Shown: piece after piece, positions 17,743 to 20,440 of the stretch
How the letters are laid out: the number at the start of each line of letters is the position of its first letter
Numbering within the stretch: position 1 is the stretch's first letter
Source of the DNA: a virus
Length of the DNA: 20,440 bases
Virus record (IMG/VR): IMGVR_UViG_3300046466_000562
Coordinates: 1 to 20,440 of that record
Direction: 5' to 3' (one strand)
Notes under the pieces: generated by a model
Databases searched by the model: none
Seen by the model: only the letters and a program-made list of their open reading frames with translations
Told to the model about the DNA's origin: nothing
Translations under genes and position numbers: made by a program

Positions 17743-19599
17743 TTAATCATGTATCTCACCCCAGTTGTCACCGTATTCATAGTCGACTTTGTTTGGGACT
17801 TCCAGTGTAACAGCGTGTTCCATAATTTCAACAATCTTTTTAGCATGTGCTTCATCTTGCACAGATATATCTAGCTCATCATGTATTTGTATGTGAGGTA
17901 TGATACCTTCTCTGTACAATTCTAACATTGCTTTCTTAGTCATGTCAGCAGCAGACCCTTGTATCAATTTGTTTAATGCTTTGTATGTGTAAGCTCTTTT
18001 GATCCCCGGTCCATGCTCCCTGAGTGCATCTTCGTGAGTCATAGCTTTATGCATACCGAAACTGTTAGGCTCCCACAGGTGAAACCTGCATAGTCTACCC
18101 AGCAATGTTCGTATCTGACCACGGTCTTGTGCTCTGTTAGATGCTTTGTCCATCAGTTGTTTTACAAATGGTACACGTGAGTGATACGTATTAAATAAAT
18201 CTGCAGCTTTGTCTTTAGTAACTCCTAGCTCTGCCTGAAGTTTACCTTTACCCATGCCATAGAAAAGACCCAAATTGATCGTCTTGGCCTGTGATCTTGG
18301 TATGTCTGCCATATCTGCTACAGTCTGGTGAAAGTCTGAATTAGAATCATTTTGATAAGCATCTATTACATCGTATACCGACGGTAATTTGTACAAAGAT
18401 GCATAATGCACTACCAGCCTAGGCTCTTGCTGAGAATAGTCAAAACAACCCCATGTATGGCCTTCCTCGGGTATAAATAACGACCTTATCTTAGGTCCTA
18501 GATCTTTGTTTCTTGCAGGAATTTGCTGAAGGTTTGGATTCTGATAAGAGAACCTACCAGTAACCGTACCACCTCCAGCGTTCCTTAACTGATTTATCTC
18601 GGCATGTATTCTACCGTTATGCTCATAACGTAGTATAGAATCTAAAAATGTTGTGTGTGCTTTGTTAATCTCTCTTGCCTGTGCGATCATATTTACAACA
18701 GGGTGTTTGTGTTCTTGTAAAAAGTTCTTTGTAAAACTAGGTGCCTCTGTTTTTTCTGTACGAGGGTATTCTAATCTTAACATATCAAATACATTCGCAA
18801 TAGATCTAGCTGCCCAGATCTGTGTATCAATATTTGTTTCACCTTTTATTTTGTGCAGTAATTCTTGTTCTGCTTTCTTAAATTCTTTTTTCATTTTGTG
18901 TGCACGTTCTACATCTACACGTACACCTTTGAATCTCATGTCAACAAGACAAGGAAACAAATCAGACTCCAGGTCAAATATATCTTCTAAGTCTTGATTG
19001 ATAATTTCTTTTTTCATCTCTTGCCAAAGTCCTAATGTAACTTCAGCATCACGTTCAGCGTATGCACCAACGTGCATTGATGGTAGTTTGTACATTTCTG
19101 ATTTAGGATTGATACCCCATTCTTCTGCAGCTTCTGCAAGTGCAGCTTCGTTTTTACCATAACCAAGATAGTGCCATGATAAACTATTTAAATCATATCT
19201 GAATCTATTCTCATCGGTCACAGCTGCGGCTATCATTGTGCAGGCTATGTCACCATTTATTTTAAATCCCATTGCTCGCAACCAACATACGTCGTAAATT
19301 GCATTGTGAAAAACTTTTGTTGATGGTGCTTCAAGTACATCCTTTAACCAAGATAAAACTCTTGATCTATCCATGTTACCACCACCTTCATGTGCAATTG
19401 GAAAGTACCCTTTGTAAAATTTTGTAGCAACAGCGATACCTATAACTTCACCATTACCTATTACAGAACCAGATCCCCTCTTTAACAGGTCTGGATCTTT
19501 TGTCTCCAAGTCAATTGCTATTTCATCTACATCACGTAGGTCTGGAAACTCTGTAGGTTTTAGCCACTCAGTCGGTGCTTCGAACTTAGGAATTTTCAT
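17743..19599 (-). CDS. polA: family A DNA polymerase (PolA, Leu762 type)
   Basis: I start at ATG 19599 (AAAGGGA upstream); the TTG at 19614 is too early. The 618 residues hold a 3'-5' exonuclease domain (AIDLETKD with Asp30 and Glu32; FHNAIYD with Asp103; YAERDAEVT with Asp184) and a polymerase domain (motif A DYSQQEPRL at about 387, motif B RSQAKTINLGLFYG at 435-448, motif C HIQIHDELD near 570). There is no 5' nuclease domain, as is usual in phages. In motif B the residue aligned with E. coli Phe762 is leucine (Leu443 here). It replicates the phage genome, probably with the UvrD-like helicase upstream. All key acidic residues are present, so the enzyme should be active. Confidence 0.95.
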   Translation of the reverse strand: MKIPKFEAPTEWLKPTEFPDLRDVDEIAIDLETKDPDLLKRGSGSVIGNGEVIGIAVATKFYKGYFPIAHEGGGNMDRSRVLSWLKDVLEAPSTKVFHNAIYDVCWLRAMGFKINGDIACTMIAAAVTDENRFRYDLNSLSWHYLGYGKNEAALAEAAEEWGINPKSEMYKLPSMHVGAYAERDAEVTLGLWQEMKKEIINQDLEDIFDLESDLFPCLVDMRFKGVRVDVERAHKMKKEFKKAEQELLHKIKGETNIDTQIWAARSIANVFDMLRLEYPRTEKTEAPSFTKNFLQEHKHPVVNMIAQAREINKAHTTFLDSILRYEHNGRIHAEINQLRNAGGGTVTGRFSYQNPNLQQIPARNKDLGPKIRSLFIPEEGHTWGCFDYSQQEPRLVVHYASLYKLPSVYDVIDAYQNDSNSDFHQTVADMADIPRSQAKTINLGLFYGMGKGKLQAELGVTKDKAADLFNTYHSRVPFVKQLMDKASNRAQDRGQIRTLLGRLCRFHLWEPNSFGMHKAMTHEDALREHGPGIKRAYTYKALNKLIQGSAADMTKKAMLELYREGIIPHIQIHDELDISVQDEAHAKKIVEIMEHAVTLEVPNKVDYEYGDNWGEIHD

Positions 19600-19807
19600 T
19601 ATAGTCCCTTTCAAGTATCATTTCTATAAAGTGTATTGCTTTCAATAGATCTTGCTTCTTTCCCTTGTCACGATGTCTAATTATATATTTTATAGCACAA
19701 CCCTCAGGATATAGCAATTCATTCTCTACTACAAACTTACTTGGTTGAATTTTATACTTTTGATAGTGATTCCCGCCGTGCTGCTTATCCCAAACTTTCG
19801 ATGTCAT
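19586..19807 (-). CDS. DUF3310 family protein
   Basis: The pattern HGGNHYQKYKIQP, then YPEGCAIKYIIRHRDKG and DLLKAIHFIEMIL is that of DUF3310, a small helical family widespread in phages and sometimes loosely called nucleotide-kinase-like. Its activity is not established. AAGG lies just before ATG 19807, inside the 3' end of the helicase gene (23-nt overlap), and its stop overlaps the polymerase start by 14 nt. It is a standard neighbour of replication genes. Confidence 0.85.
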   Translation of the reverse strand: MTSKVWDKQHGGNHYQKYKIQPSKFVVENELLYPEGCAIKYIIRHRDKGKKQDLLKAIHFIEMILERDYNENS

Positions 19808-20440
19808 AACCTTGATCCTCCTTTTTTGCTGCCATGATGTATAAGTTTTGTTTTGTTCGTGTCACCCCCACATACCAAACTCTATGTTCTTCATCTTGTT
19901 TATCTAAACTTTTTTCTACTGCATCTCGTATTGTTTTTGTGTTATCTAAAATTAATAATACATTGTCAGCTTCACCACCTTTTGCTGAGTGTATTGTAGA
20001 TAGTTTTACTCTTGGGTCCTTTCTTAATTCTTCTCCATTACTTAACATTTCTCTTATGTATAAACATTCTTCATAGTCTGATTGAAACACATCATACCAA
20101 GGTGTGTCTTTAATGAAACCAAATTCTGTTAGATTATACATTCTTTCTTCTGTTAGTTCTGTATCTGTACCTGTATATTCAAATATATCTTTTACTTCTG
20201 CTAAAGATAATTCATCTCCTTTTTGCCATCTTAAATAATTTAGAATAGTTCTAAACAAAGTTACCTTGTAACTTTTTCTATCTTTGTATTCAAAATAAAT
20301 ACCACGTTCTTTTAAAAATGGTTTGAGTCTATTTAATTTATCGTTGTATCTTGCTAACACCAACCATTTACCTTCATCTATTGGAACATCTTCTAAACTA
20401 TAAACATAGTTTACTGTGCCTTGTTCTTTTCTTGCTTTCC
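19785..20440 (-). CDS. UvrD-like helicase, C-terminal part
   Basis: The frame is open to the right edge, so the N-terminus with Walker A/B is outside the window. What is seen is the second RecA domain of a superfamily 1A helicase: motif IV-like KWLVLARYNDKL at the edge, motif V LSTIHSAKGGEADNVLLILD and motif VI RVWYVGVTRTKQNLYIM, ending in an acidic tail. It unwinds DNA ahead of the polymerase in 3'-5' direction, by family knowledge. It lies upstream of and overlapping DUF3310 and the polymerase in one operon. Confidence 0.85.
   Translation of the reverse strand, partial: KARKEQGTVNYVYSLEDVPIDEGKWLVLARYNDKLNRLKPFLKERGIYFEYKDRKSYKVTLFRTILNYLRWQKGDELSLAEVKDIFEYTGTDTELTEERMYNLTEFGFIKDTPWYDVFQSDYEECLYIREMLSNGEELRKDPRVKLSTIHSAKGGEADNVLLILDNTKTIRDAVEKSLDKQDEEHRVWYVGVTRTKQNLYIMAAKKEDQGYDIESLG

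Overview
The window is a piece of an AT-rich, tailed double-stranded DNA phage genome (class Caudoviricetes). The diagnostic genes are a portal protein, a large and a small terminase subunit, a family A DNA polymerase, a UvrD-type helicase, two PD-(D/E)XK nucleases, a DUF3310 protein and a LAGLIDADG endonuclease. The gene set, the low GC and the many tiny overlapping genes resemble uncultured marine phages of SAR11-like Alphaproteobacteria. That host and habitat are inference from remembered family resemblance. No capsid, tail-tube or RNA polymerase gene lies here, and both ends cut through genes (portal at the left, helicase at the right).

Layout. 1-6789 (minus strand) is the packaging/virion arm, read TerL, 382-aa protein, 753-aa protein, a 54-aa overlapping micro-gene, portal. 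6790-8673 holds three minus-strand genes of unknown role separated by strong hairpins. 8674-8938 is a divergent promoter region. 8939-11441 (plus strand) is a run of short genes, mostly with their own promoter and a following hairpin. They are punctuated by a GC-rich 14-bp element (five perfect copies) and runs of CAAGC. From about 10380 to 11450 the DNA is much richer in GC than its surroundings.

11296-11907 (minus) carries a 75-aa protein and a VRR-NUC-like nuclease that seems to start at CTG and whose C-terminal tail is made of the CAAGC repeat. Divergent from it is the terminase small subunit (plus strand, 11948-12427), about 5 kb from TerL and on the other strand. 12417-20440 (minus) is the replication/early arm, read right to left: helicase, DUF3310, DNA polymerase, a 216-aa protein, three small membrane proteins, a ladder of small zinc-binding, DNA-binding and coiled-coil proteins, the LAGLIDADG endonuclease, three micro-genes including a lipoprotein, and an MGME1/RecB-like exonuclease. 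A GGTACAATT repeat array overlaps the exonuclease 3' end. One secreted-protein gene (15014-15232) is on the plus strand inside this arm.

How it works together. Helicase, polymerase and exonuclease form a phage replication and DNA-degradation module. The VRR-NUC protein could resolve branched DNA before packaging by TerS/TerL through the portal. The polymerase has leucine at the position equivalent to E. coli Phe762, a variant known to be common in marine phages. The least expected structures are the repeated intergenic module around 6896-11430, the repeat arrays that run into the 3' ends of both nuclease genes, and the chains of micro-genes with short start/stop overlaps.
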